The position numbers were made by a program, and so were the translations under genes. Under the pieces are notes generated by a model. The model saw only the letters and a program-made list of their open reading frames with translations, was not told the DNA's origin and searched no databases. From the NCBI GenBank assembly GCA_000320545.1, contig ADNK01002608.1:85675-149674 (forward strand): 64,000 nucleotides of DNA. Direction: 5' to 3'. Source of the stretch: Bigelowiella natans CCMP2755 (taxonomy: Eukaryota; Cercozoa; Chlorarachniophyceae). Below are positions 27,114 to 38,900 of this stretch, in pieces. The first letter of the stretch is position 1, and the number at the start of each line of letters is the position of its first letter.

Positions 27114-27399
27114 CATGCATGCATGCATATACACATGCACATGTGTATGTATATATTATATGGTATGTATATACATACACACATCATGCATGCACACGCT
27201 GTGCCCGCATTCAAGCAGTGTAGCGTGTTGCGTTGCGTGTCAAACACGTAATGCCCATTGTCTGTTGCTGACAATGGACATAACATGCATGCTACACATT
27301 CTGCATGTAGCACATGGTGTGTTCACAGTCTACAGTGCTGGATCAAGTTAGACATTGCTGGTCAAGAGAATTAGACAGGCATTTTAGGTGCAATGCACA
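26000..27399. other. Gene-free spacer, CATG-rich, with CA and TGCA repeats
   Basis: Spacer between convergent cullin (+) and GTF3C6 (-), so it holds two 3' ends. It is CATG/CTAG-rich from about 26100. A (CA)n tract at 27079-27111 runs into ATGCATGC repeats and then alternating purine-pyrimidine sequence to about 27190. No coding signal. Confidence 0.45.
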
Positions 27400-27902
27400 T
27401 TAATTTTCGGCTTCACTTCCGACAACTGATGGTTTTCTCTGAAATCGGAGTTGTTTCCACGTTTTCCCAAAATACTCAACGTTCCCTATAAATAAAATAA
27501 TACGTCAAAATTAGGATTAGAAATACACTGCTTGATGTAGTGCACAACCGCTCTTCCTGTCTTCATCAAAGAACATGCAAGTTCCTATGGAATCCAAGAA
27601 TTTCCCCTCATAGATCTTCCCGTCTAGAGAGAGGGACGGCCTCAACGAGTTCAGATTCTGAAAGTTTGAAAATTAGACATTATTCTCCTTTCTCTTCATC
27701 TCCAACCTTTCACCTCAATTTTCCGACCTATCTACGCTCTCGCATTCCTCTTTCTGTTCCAGTCATCATGCTTGACATAGTTGATTTTAACAACCTTTAT
27801 ACCCAATATTTTGCCGGGTTTAATTGTCAGTGCATCCAGGCAACAATCTAAATCAACTAAAACATAAGTCTCCTCATATTCAGAGTCCGAGGCTTCCTCC
27901 AT
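27400..27902 (-). CDS. GTF3C6: TFIIIC small subunit, GTF3C6 / tau55-related
   Basis: TFIIIC recruits RNA polymerase III to tRNA and 5S genes; this small subunit contributes a beta-barrel (TFIIIC_sub6 family). Three exons close in phase to 100 residues: 27795-27902, 27549-27657 and 27400-27485, with ATG at 27902 and TAA at 27402-27400. Diagnostic pieces in order are EYEETYVLVDLD at the N-terminus, KILGIK, then IYEGKFLDSIGTCMFFDED (equivalent to the YEG.Y.DtlGTcl.FeE of the family), then VEYFGKTWKQL at the end of the barrel. The length suits a bare barrel without the long acidic tail of the human protein. The family is confidently recognised from this motif order despite the small size. Confidence 0.85.
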
Positions 27903-30270
27903 CCTGAAGAGAAATTATTGTCAAAGGACATGCTGTAAGTCTTTCAAGAAAGAATTGTAATTTAGGAATGGCTAAAGGCATAAGCGTTTTCAGAACTTGG
28001 CACGGCAAACAACTTATTACGCTGGTGGGCAGGACTCTCGTGTGTTTGCCCCTTCCTTGTTTTTTGTGAGAAGCTCTCAACTTGTATTCGTGAGTGAGGA
28101 GATGGAGACAAAAGTGTAGGGGAGAAAATGTATCGCCAATCTATTATTCCGTGTCGCAGGTGCAAATTCGAGAACGAACGAACAACGAAAATAGAGTTAA
28201 AGATCCATCGGATGTTTCGTTTTCGAGAAGGGTTGATGAGGGTAATTATTATGTGTATTTGTGAAAGCCTTAGCTTCCTAAGATCAAAAATTGCGAGCGC
28301 GGTCCTCGTGGAGGTCCGGTCGCGGGTATTGGACATAGTTTTCAATTAGCACAGAAACCGATTCAGCAAAGCTTCATAATCTGGTTTATGCCTCCTGAGC
28401 AAGGACAAATATTGGAACAAGCGACTCATGTGGGACATTGAGATAGATCTCATTGCCATGAGACTTCCAGGCCTTTGAAATTTTTTCCAAATGTAAAATG
28501 GCTCATTTTGGTTGCAGCAGATGTGTTTTGGCCTGTAGTTTTCCTTTTCATCGATTTCAATTTTTGTCCTTTTCGTCTGTGTTTTCACGAAGCGACAACA
28601 TCATCTTGGCGTCCTGTCTAGTCGTAGTGCATTTTCACATGCGCGTTGAGCGAAATCAAGAGCATGATCATCATTTCATGGTCAGGTCCGAAGCAAGAAT
28701 GCATCGGACCAGCAGGATCGAATCGATGAGAGTCTGGGTGAATCACAGACACAGCACAGCAATGTGATGTGTGCACAATGTGCACATCATGCTGCATGTC
28801 CATCATGTGAAAGTGGGCACAGACGGTCGGGCCCACCTAGCTAGCTAGCTAGCTAGCCACGATTGGTGAAACTTTCCAGCTGTTTGTTGATCGACCACAC
28901 CTCCAAAGAGTTGCACGAGCGTGACCACCATTTTCAGTCTCAACAAGCAAGCTGCATGCTCACATGGTTTGGTGGTGCTGCCAGTCGACACCAGCTAGTT
29001 TTGACCATCAACACCAACAGGGCTAGAGGGTGCTGACTGCACGTGCTGACAAGTCCTCGCAATGATTTTTGTTTGCAGGTGCGGCTTCGTGCAAATGCAC
29101 GTCTCCCACGTGGTTCTTGCGCACGTTGATTTTTGCACCAACCCAGCTCCAGAGCTAGCCAGCAATGCTCAGTTCAATGTTCAACCTTCAGTGTTCTTTG
29201 TCTTTCTTTCTTTCTTTCAAACAAGCAACATTCCACTTGCACACGCTCGTGCACACAGAGCCTTCATGGCTACATGGCGTACGCACACATGCGAACATGT
29301 GTTGCGCGGCATTTTTTGTGTCATGTGTTGTGAACACAGACATGACACCAAAAAGGACCCACACACGCAGTGGACAACATGTGTGCTGATGGGCTGTGCG
29401 CCATGGAGCCTTCTAGCCTTTGTGGCTACACATGATAAAATCCGTGGCACGAAAAGTTCTGACATGGCAGGTGTTCTTGTGACCTGGCTACTGGTGGTCT
29501 AGCTAGCTGGTGGTGTTGAAATCGGGGTGGCTATGGAAACCCCGCCTAGCACGTCACAGCTAGTGCGTGCGGACAAACACAACACTACGCTGCAGAGACG
29601 TGTGACATGGCGCATTGGTGGCACACTAGCAGCTCGCGCGCATGCAAGCATGACTAGATGATGGCGGGGTCTACTCACTGCAAGCATGTTGAACATCACT
29701 AAACCATTGCTATGTGATGCATGTCATATGTACGGCGAACAACAACCTGCTCTAAATGAAGGATTAGGACTTGTTTTCAAATACAGCTTAACAATTGCTA
29801 TGTGATGCATGATGCATGTTGTATGTACCGAGCCTATGCGAACAACCTGCTCTAAATGAAGGATTGGGACTTACTGTGAAATACTGGTACTGTTATCCAA
29901 ATTTTTCGTCAAAGCAAAGTATTCGCTTTGCTTAATAGATGCTGGATAATTGAGTCACTGTACATTGCAAATAATCACACCGAACACAAAAATTAGCTTT
30001 CACATGCGACTGATTGTGGTCATACTGATGATTACTTGTGTACAAAAATGCCTCTGCCAAATTTTTCTCCTGGTTCATCGGTCTGCGCCAATACACAAAC
30101 ACGCACACGAACACTCTTAATATTTGAATAATTTATGTTTCAGTAGTTTATACGTACACATGAACAGGCACTCCGTATGGATGTGTGTGAGGAGGTGGGG
30201 GGGGGATGGGCAATCGTACTTCTACATTTAAATGCATTGCATAAATTGAGAATAAACTTTATAATTTATC
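27903..30270. other. Long spacer between GTF3C6 (-) and the OTU gene (-)
   Basis: 27903-28600 contains overlapping frames on both strands (for example minus 28588-28346) that match no family and give no consistent splice pattern. From 28620 to 29700 the spacer is CATG/CTAG-rich and TpA-poor, with most remaining TpA inside CTAG or CTAC. It contains a GCTA repeat (28838-28857) and an imperfect duplication (29706-29884). Confidence 0.4.
29706..29884 (+). repeat. Imperfect tandem duplication, about 80-90 bp per copy
   Basis: Copies at 29706-29784 and 29794-29884 share ATTGCTATGTGATGCATG at the left, AACAACCTGCTCTAAATGAA in the middle and a related right end finishing AATAC. They differ by an extra ATG unit and a few substitutions. 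Both copies are non-coding. Confidence 0.75.
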
Positions 30271-31720
30271 TCATACGGTAAGTATAATATCTCTCTCACT
30301 AATACTCACTTGGATTGATTCATAATGGCCTGTATTTCCTACAGCACTGATAATTACATGTGGCGATAATGATGATGTTAGCACGGATGATGGCAATAGA
30401 CAGATAGGGTAGACAGATATATTGATAATCAGATAGAAAGGGGGTTCACACTCCCATGACAACAACAACAACAGCAGCAGCAGCAACAACAACAACAATA
30501 ACAATAACGTACCGATGAAATAGGATAATGCTGGGCTTCGTACTGTTATATTGAGCTGCTCCATCAGGGGAGGATATGCGTACGAAAAAATCCTTAACAA
30601 TATACAATCAACAAAGAAGGACCATAGAAACCACATCAAACATATTTTTTTCATCATACAAGATGGGCAGCATGGCTTTTGATTGAGTTTATCAATAATG
30701 TCATATCTATTCTTCCTCAACATGTTGATGTGTAGATACAGATCTTTACGTGCATCAAACCACCCGTTGTTTTGTCTCTGGATGCGTGTAGAAAGATACA
30801 AAGAAGATATTCACTTCAAAGAATGCCGCCACATGCATATTGTGTGTTGGCCCAGCCGAAAACTTGACGTTTTGATATTGCTGATGTTGGTTAATAATAA
30901 CAACGGTGTGAACATTAAAAGTAAGACATATATTGCAGTACAATTACTACTATCTGATAATGGATGCAATGAGGTTGCTGCTTACGCTACCAGCTTGATT
31001 CTATCTCATAGTCATTAGGTTACTTTCAACTCTTCTTTCAAAGATTCTGTCCCTCTTACTACCACTACTACTATTACACTACTGCTACCACTACTATTAC
31101 ACCACAAACTGTTTCTACTATCTCTGTAAGAGAGGTAGTAGTAGTTGTAGTAGCAGCACCACCACCACACCTGTAGATACTCTTCGAAATCACATACATT
31201 TCCAAGATTCTTTCTAAACCTTTGATTTACCAGCATCCACTTTGTCAGTTAGTAGTCATCAAAAATGGAGGAGTAGGAGGAGGAGGATGAGAAGGAGAAG
31301 GAGCAGAGCTACAGCAATGAGGTTGGTACAAAGCTGTCTATTTAGTGAATGGGAGAGGAGGTAATTGTCTGTTTCTAGTTTGAAAATCAGCGTCATTATT
31401 CGCTCTTGAATGAAGAACACCATCATATGGTAGTGTATTAGTAGCGGGTGAAGTTGGTGTGGATGTTTCAAGGTTGAGAATTTATACCAAATTGACAGAT
31501 GATGAAAATGTAATGAGGGTGATAACATGAAAACCAGGAGGATTTACAAATATTATATAAATATATGCATTTTTTTCAAGCAAGAACTATCCTTCGTCTT
31601 CTTCACCATTCTTCTTTCACGCATTCTCGTAACACCTTCCGCCATTCCTTGCCTTTGATAAGTCTGGTGAAGAGAATGGAGTTATACACACGAAGAAGGT
31701 GAATCGATCACAATGATGAC

Positions 31721-31761
<41 letters not shown>

Positions 31762-32064
31762 AGAAAGTGGAAGAGGATTTCTGTCTTTAGTAAATATTCA
31801 CTTGCAGCACTACTATTACCACAGAGAGAAAGTTACTCTAGCAATAACCACCACTACCATACCAACCTATCTTCTAAATGTGTGGATTATTTATAAGTTG
31901 GATGGCATTTGATATGGGGGAAATAATAAGAATCATCATCATCATCATCATACCTCTGATTTGGTGTGAGCTGTCTGTAGGAGAGCGTACTTATTTCTTC
32001 TTCACTCGTACCAAACTTCTTCTCTTCTTCTCTCCTTTTCTCTCCCATTACTCCTTTACTACTA

Positions 32065-32104
<40 letters not shown>

Positions 32105-32294
32105 CTTGAAGACGATTCTTCGCAGCGGCTGTTCCAATAGCGGGAGGAGCAGCAGCAGAAGCAACAGCATATTTTGGCATTTTGATGAAGGGATGCTGTT
32201 TTTGTAATAATATCGTTAACAATACCGCCACTTACTCTCACTAGGTATTCTATACTCCAAGTAAATAGTTATAATAGTAATTATCTGATCATAT

Positions 32295-32356
<62 letters not shown>

Positions 32357-32707
32357 AAAACCCACCACCTTAGCATCTAACGAGTGAAATACAGCGTGAA
32401 AGAAGCATGTGCCATCGGCATGAGCTCCAACACGTTTTAAAGGTTTGGCTTTCTCGAAAACAATAAGTCCATAACTTCTTTTCCGAACGGGCCTACAGAC
32501 ACGACACAATCGTCACGACAAATAATAGAATTTTAATAGAATTTAGTAATAGTTTTACTGATATGTGAAAGATTACTTCTAGTTTGGCGTTTTATAATGT
32601 AGATATTTAATAAATACATTGAGAGCAAGAACATAGGCATCTAAACTACCGGTGCTACCAATTTTATCATCATTATGGAGATAATGATGATGTAGACGAC
32701 CCCTGTG

Positions 32708-32743
<36 letters not shown>

Positions 32744-33860
32744 CACTACTATTGGCTGATATGATGATTGACACATATCAGTACAACTGCAACTACCGCT
32801 CTCTCCATCAGGAAGATCTTTCATATCGTCCACAGATTCTATGTTTATCCACCTTGTAAACAGTCATTCAGAAGCGATGATAAATCAAATATATCTTAAA
32901 TTATCATGAAATCTTTTTATCCTTGCAAACTCGTTTTTACTTCGCACGTATGTTATTTATCCTCCAAATATGAAGGCAATGATCAATATATACTACCCTA
33001 TCATCCTCATCGATTCAACGATAAATTACCTTTCGTAATCTTCTTGTGGATGCACTTCTGCTTGGTGATAATGGTACCAGTATTGAAACGTGATTCCTCG
33101 ATAGGAGTACTGCACCTATGATGACGATGATGACGATGATGACGGTGATGATGATGATGACGATGATAAAGGGCAGAGTAGTAGTAGCAGTAGTAGAGAT
33201 TCCTGATGATACTGATAAGTAACGACGATGGATGTGGAGGAATATACTATTGCTACATCATTAGCTGTATTAGGTATCATAAAAAACAAAACAGTTGTTA
33301 TTCTTATTCTGGTTCAATATCTGCGAAATTCCGTTATTGTATGCTACTACTTAATTATTATATTGTCTTTCAAAGTGGTTGTTAATGAAGAGTTTTTGAT
33401 TATCATTACTACCATTATCACAACTGTAGTACCTGGATTTGTGGACCATCAACAACCCGCACAAAGCCTGGGATCCATTTTCCTCTTGCCTGATAAGTGA
33501 TGAAGATTAGTCGGTGATAGTTGAAGTATTACTTCTATGATGCTGCTGCCGGTGATGATGAAGAAAATTCTGAACAAGTTGCTGTTAAATAGTATAGATA
33601 CCTCATTGGGCTTCCGTCGCAGAATTACCACATTTTGGCTCGGCTGACATGAGTACAATGTTTATTACTTGTGCATTTATCTGCAAGAGCATATAATAAT
33701 GCACACTAGTATTTTATACACACATATCAGTTTACATTTGTTACTACCATATATAAATATATTATATGTAATAATATAAATTTCACTGCACATTATTTAT
33801 GTACATCATCATTTTCTACAATCAGTGAAGATTCATCATCATATATCACACAAACACACA

Positions 33861-33891
<31 letters not shown>

Positions 33892-34469
33892 CACCAACAG
33901 AAACCAATATAGATTCGTACATATGATTACACAATTATCACAAATTCAATGATGGGGTACATCACCTTAAATTCTTCGCAAACATCCAAATTAGACGAAA
34001 ATTGTCCTGGCTGTGCAAACCTTACACAAAGTAATACAACAAGAGAATTAAAAATAATAACAATGATAGCAATAACGACGCACTGCTAGGGAAATAATTA
34101 TATTATGACCGTCCCTACTACAAGGGGAAAATGTGACAAATGATAATAATAGAGAAAAGGAATCGACGCACGGAGGAGCAAGACAGTGTGTCAGAATTGT
34201 GGAAAAAGGGGGAAATTTAGGACGGAAAATAGGGAAAACAGCAGGCAAAATAGAAATAAATATGCCCTCTTTTACCTGTCCTTATCGTTTACTTTATGCA
34301 AAATCTCAGGAGGAGGGGGATCAGGAGGAGGAGGACGAGGAAAAGATAATGTTTAGAATAATGTAAAGCTTCTGGAAGCAGGCATGTAATTCATTTGTTC
34401 AAGCAACATTACGCTGCCAAGCTCTTGAGGACGGACAAATCAACCAATATGTATCTGTTACGCATAATT

Positions 34470-34508
<39 letters not shown>

Positions 34509-35030
34509 ACAAACTAAAATTGTGAACGATGTTATTTAATGAATAATTACCAAATCCCACTTTGTATCCCATCCAACAAAATGAACATGAACCTATGTAG
34601 TAAGTAGTAGTAGTAGTAGTAGTAGTAGTGTCGGTAGTCGTAGCAGCACAGTAGTAGCAATAGTAGTGAGTACTATGTAAGTTCTAACACACTAGCCTGC
34701 TTCGTATCTTTACTGACCAAAACGAAAACATCTACTCACTCACTACTAAATCAGCTGGGGGGTGGTGGATTATTATTCACTTTATTTTTCATCATTTCGA
34801 CTGGCGTGACCTGAAATTAAGAGCAGTAGCATAAAAGAAGACAAAGGCAACTAGATTATATATGCTTGAATAATAAATGAATAAATAATGCATACCTCGC
34901 CTAGAACCCACTTTCCAAACTCATCTCGAACATCCATTGTTTTTAATAGATCCTCCTTCTGCGTGTTCCCCTTTTGTTTGTTGGGTAGCCGTCGCTGTTG
35001 CGAAAAGCATGCTGATCGACCCTGTCCCAT
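30271..35030 (-). CDS. OTU-like cysteine protease with N-terminal Tudor/MBT-like segments
   Basis: A fragmentary minus-strand model. Supported exons: 34896-35030, 34551-34592, about 33602-33660, 33433-33489, 33030-33109, 32750-32852, 32618-32640, 32369-32492, 32102-32195, 31607-31663, 31171-31239, 30513-30542, 30271-30346. The N-terminus MGQGRSACF has an N-myristoylation-type start. Next come MDVRDEFGKWVLGE and VHVHFVGWDTKWDL, the pattern of small Tudor/chromo-barrel-like modules, and a second related stretch (RGKWIPGFVRVVDG). The protease has the nucleophile motif AHADGTCFFHAVF (32369-32492) and the catalytic His in PSIILFH...GHYESI (last two exons), the order seen in OTU deubiquitinases. 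Joins at 34550-33660, 32101-31664 and 31170-30543 are unresolved. An open frame at about 30660-30760 (NGWFDARKDLYLHIN) may be another exon. Predicted role: removing ubiquitin or a ubiquitin-like tag. Confidence 0.6.
31723..31756 (+). repeat. (GA)n
   Basis: Dinucleotide tract within the OTU gene region. Confidence 0.95.
32055..32101 (+). repeat. (CTA)n, i.e. (TAG)n on the OTU coding strand
   Basis: The tract starts exactly at the 5' splice site of the exon 32102-32195. Confidence 0.95.
32303..32355 (+). repeat. (GA)n followed by about 30 G
   Basis: Compound tract in an OTU-gene intron; read length through the G-run may be inexact. Confidence 0.9.
32708..32750 (+). repeat. (CTA)n, i.e. (TAG)n on the OTU coding strand
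   Basis: Begins at the 5' splice site of the exon 32750-32852. Confidence 0.95.
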
Positions 35031-35565
35031 ATTCTCTTTGTGCCGCTTTTATGTGTTTAGCTACGTGGGGAGGATGAACAGAGGAGGAGGAGGAGGAATG
35101 GGATCAATTTCGCGTCGCTCTGTTTAGATATAGTGGAAGATTCATTGCTATCAGAGTGAGTGTGAGCATGTACAATGAATGATGCTTGGGTTCTTATTGG
35201 GTGGGGTGTCAATGAAGCACCAGGATGTCCTTCCCGTACCAACTCACTCTTTGTGGTGTGGGAGGGAAGGAGGCGGAGAGGGTAGCGGTGGAACAGAGCG
35301 TGAAGAAGCAGGCTGATGGTAGTAGTAATGGTTTGTAGTAACGTCGTACATCTTTCTAGGATTTCTTCCTAATCTCGAAGTCGCACACATTGTAATTCAG
35401 GCAAACAGCATCTACGACACAGTAGAGCTGAAGCACTTGCTAACTTTCTTCTGCGACAAAGAAAGGAGCTTCAGTATTCGTAGAAGTTTTGTGCTACATT
35501 TTGGTTCTTTCTCTCATCCGAGCTGCCGACGAATCCCAATCTGGGACACTAGCGCATGTGAAACA
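35031..35565. other. Spacer left of the retrotransposon
   Basis: This holds the 5' flank of the OTU gene. A plus-strand frame from about 35340 to 35586 is open for some 80 codons (FLPNLEVAHIVIQANSIYD...) behind a possible acceptor (tttctag at 35360). I found no partner exon or family match, so it is not called as a gene. The retrotransposon is inserted at its end. Confidence 0.3.
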
Positions 35566-35891
35566 TGTTGCGCGTAAGGTGTTCACAGGCCGAGGCGCTA
35601 CGTGCACAAGTAGGCAGGGGGGGGGAAAGGCACGTTTGCTTCCTTTTGAAGAGTTGTGTTTATTTTTATTAAAGATTATATTTTTATTAAATCGTGCACT
35701 GCGTAATCATTCGCGAAGCTTTCGCGAATGCCGCCGCACGTGGGGCAGCACACTTCCGGTGTGCTGCCATGAGTCCCGCCGGAACCCACGTGCCTATGCT
35801 GTATTAATATCTACGTTATCTATATTCTATATCCGCGACAACCCCTTTGTTGTCGCACGTGACTTGTGCCCGCGTAGTGGTACGCGCTACA
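35566..35891 (-). repeat. 3' LTR (relative to the element's minus-strand coding direction)
   Basis: 326 bp, TG...CA. It contains a pair of TTCGCGAA palindromes 3 bp apart (35710-35728), a 9-bp stem hairpin (35745-35753 with 35759-35767) and a 7-bp stem hairpin (35835-35841 with 35850-35856). Several AATAAA-type signals lie on the minus strand around 35650-35690, which would suit 3' end formation. Confidence 0.95.
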
Positions 35892-35899
35892 CCTCCCCC
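35892..35899 (-). other. Polypurine tract of the retrotransposon
   Basis: Read on the minus strand the internal region ends in GGGGGAGG followed directly by the LTR start TGTAG. This is the position and composition expected for plus-strand DNA priming. Confidence 0.7.
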
Positions 35900-35942
35900 A
35901 AGTCACGTTGCTCCTTCCTTCCTTCCTTATTCCCTTAGACCT

Positions 35943-38900
35943 TCATCGCTTTCGGAACTTCACCAACCACCAGGTAATAGATTCCTCTCTAACCTTATCT
36001 CCTTTGTCGCTTACCCAGAACTCACCTTCGTCCTTAGGTTCGTGTCCATACCAGCCCTCTGCATCAAGGTCCCCCAGGACCTTATACCAGTGCTCAAAGG
36101 GTAAGTCGGGAACAGCTAGGTAGAGTAGCTGATATTTTCCGTCCTTTATTTTCATAGCTACCCTCTCCATATTTCGTAATCCAGGGTAGCCTAGATAGAC
36201 AATCTTCATGCGCCAATCGTCGTTCACCCTGACCTTATTGTTTCCATATTCCACATCGAACTTAGGTCGGGGTCCTAAACAAGGCATTGCTCGCTCCCAC
36301 ACAGTAGGGTTTACTTTAACATCCTCTAGGAGCTTCTCACCGATATCATAATTCTTTAGGTGACTGATGTGGCGCAAGGTGACCCTGTTCCCATCATAGA
36401 TGTAGTACTGCTTCCTCCCCTTCCTCTCGGTAACCTTTGCAACGCCACCCCAGAAGGGGTCTTGTTTATTTCTCGATCTCAGATTTACCTTGGCCCTAAC
36501 ATACTGTCCTTCCTTTAGAACTCGGCCATCGTACGGGACCTTCTCGTCTTCGCTCTCGGTATCGTCGTCGTTGTCGTCGCCTTCTTCCCTCTCCTTATCC
36601 TTGATACCTCCCCCAGACGTGAAGGTGTCGTTTACTAACCCTTGTATCTTGTCTGGTGTGGTGCTATTTATCCTGCTTAGGTTGGCCAAGGTGCGGTGGA
36701 GTCGCTCTACCTTGGAGTTGGACTGGGCATAGTATACAGGTGAGGCATCAATATTAGGGTGTGGTAGCTGTAGAAGAGAGGTCTCATTATCCACATGTAA
36801 CTTCTTTGGTATCTTGTTTATGCTAACTTCATCAGGGATAGCCTGGAGCTCAGACTCCCAGGTACGGTAGCAGTTAGTAAGCCTCTGCTTATATAAGCCT
36901 TTGTTCTTCTTAGCAACGTTGACCTTGATAATCTTTTTAACCCAGCACTTTCCAGTGGCCACATCAACGAAGGTAAGGTAGTGATAGCCATCGTACTTAT
37001 AAACATCAATTTGCACGATATCTAAGAAGTTCCTTGCTTTGATTTTCTTAGATGCACGGCTCTTGCTGGACTCCTTGGTGGCGACGCCTGCCGCCTTCAA
37101 GCTGGAGCACCTGCAGCCACGCAGGTATGTCCTTATCTCTTTTAGCTTGTAGGGCCAGTAGTAATGGTAGAGTAGAGCAGTGATATGGTTTTCTCCTACG
37201 TGTGCAGGTCCATGGGCGGTAAAGAGAAGGGCTCCCCTGGTCCGCCGTGGCACGTAGGTACGCCTAACATTATTAGTGTATACATATATCCTATCACTAA
37301 GTACCTCATGCTTGTGTTTGTATTTATCCAGGTGTTCTTGAAGGTGCTGGAGCTCCTCTGGCTCAGGCAGGAAGTCGCCGTCCTCGAAGGTAATCGCGTT
37401 AACCATAGGGGTGACCTGGGTAGGGACTTTCTTTTCGAACAGCCTGCTGAAATAGTCAGCAAGCTGCTTGTCTCCTGGTGCGTAGACCACTGTCCTCTTG
37501 TCCCTAAACTCTTCCGTGTCCGCCCTCATAGCTGCATACTCATCGTTAGGCGCTTCGAGCTTGCGGTCGATGCCTAGGAGGGGCTTGTGGTCAGTCATTA
37601 AGGTGAAGCTGGGCACCGACAGCAGGTAGTATCTTAGTTTCCTCTGCGCCTCAGTCATGGCTTTATACTCTCCTTTTGTAGGGCTGTACTTGGCCTCAGC
37701 TGCTGTGCAGGCCCTGCCCCACACCCGTATGATCTGCTGGTCTTGGGTAAGTACAGCAGCCATACCTAGCTTAGACCAGTCTGTCCATAGGGTAGCTGGT
37801 CTAGTAGTGTCTAGCTTAGCATTCAATAGGGTGTTGCTGCATAACTTTATTAGGTTATCGAAGTGGGCATCAAGGCCAGCCTTGGCCCACACCTTAGCGA
37901 AGCTGAGGCCTACAGAGTTCTCCTTCCGGTAAGCAGTAGTAAAAGCAGCTGCAGTCCTAGCGTAGGTAGGGGAGAACCTACGTAGTATCCAAGCTGCAGT
38001 CTGCAAGAATGACTTTAACTCCTTTGCATTCTTAGGTTTAGGGGCTTGCTGTAGTGCTGCTACTTTCTCGGGGTTTGGGGTGATGCGGCCTTGCTCCAGG
38101 TAATATCCACACCACTTGATTCTTGTAGCTAGGAATGTACACTTCTGCAGTCTAATAGTAAAACCGAAGTGTGCAAACCTAATAAATATATTTTCCAGGA
38201 GGAAGATCTGAGCGACGACTGTGTTGGTACATATTATGTCATCATCCACATACACAAACACAAACACCCACAACACAGACGCCATCCCATCATGTGTGTA
38301 TGCCCTGTAGTTCTGACTACTGAACGCATCCCCTGATATGCTTAGGCCGTAAGGGAATACGACGAAGTGCCACTTCCTGTGCCTGCTGGAGAACGCGGTA
38401 ATGGGGCGGGAGGTTTTGTGGATGGGTGTCTGCATGTATGATTCATTTTTATCTAGGGAAGAGTAGTATTTGTATCCTATGACGTGTTCAATAACGTCAT
38501 CTATCCTTGGTGTAGGTGTCTGGATCCTCTTTATTACTCGGTTGTGGCGGATGAAGTTGTGCGCCAGGCGGAAGAAAGGGTAAGTAGGTTTCTTAGCTAG
38601 CACATGTCTCACGTTCCATGGTGAGTTGCTTGGCTCTATCTTCCCTTCCTTTGCCCATTCATTGATCTGCCACTCTATCTTTTCCCAGTCCGCTTCCGGT
38701 CGCCTATGTTCTGGGTCATTGATGATGCACTCTTCGTATCCCTTCTTTAGCTCGATCTTTACTGGGGTAAGCTTGCTGGAGGGCTTCGTCGTCGGCTTGG
38801 TGATGTCAGAGTACTTCTCGTTTAATATTTTATTAATGTACTTTTTGCCTTTGTCGATATCCCAATCATCAGCTGGGGGGGTCTTGTCCAGTAGCTCCGT

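Noticed and set aside
30683-31018. A 111-codon plus-strand frame opposite the OTU gene
   Set aside because: It overlaps minus-strand exon-like sequence of the OTU gene, and no domain is seen in the plus frame.
35340-35586. An 80-codon plus-strand open frame left of the retrotransposon, possibly an exon interrupted by it
   Set aside because: No family match, no partner exon and no continuation across the insertion in the right flank.
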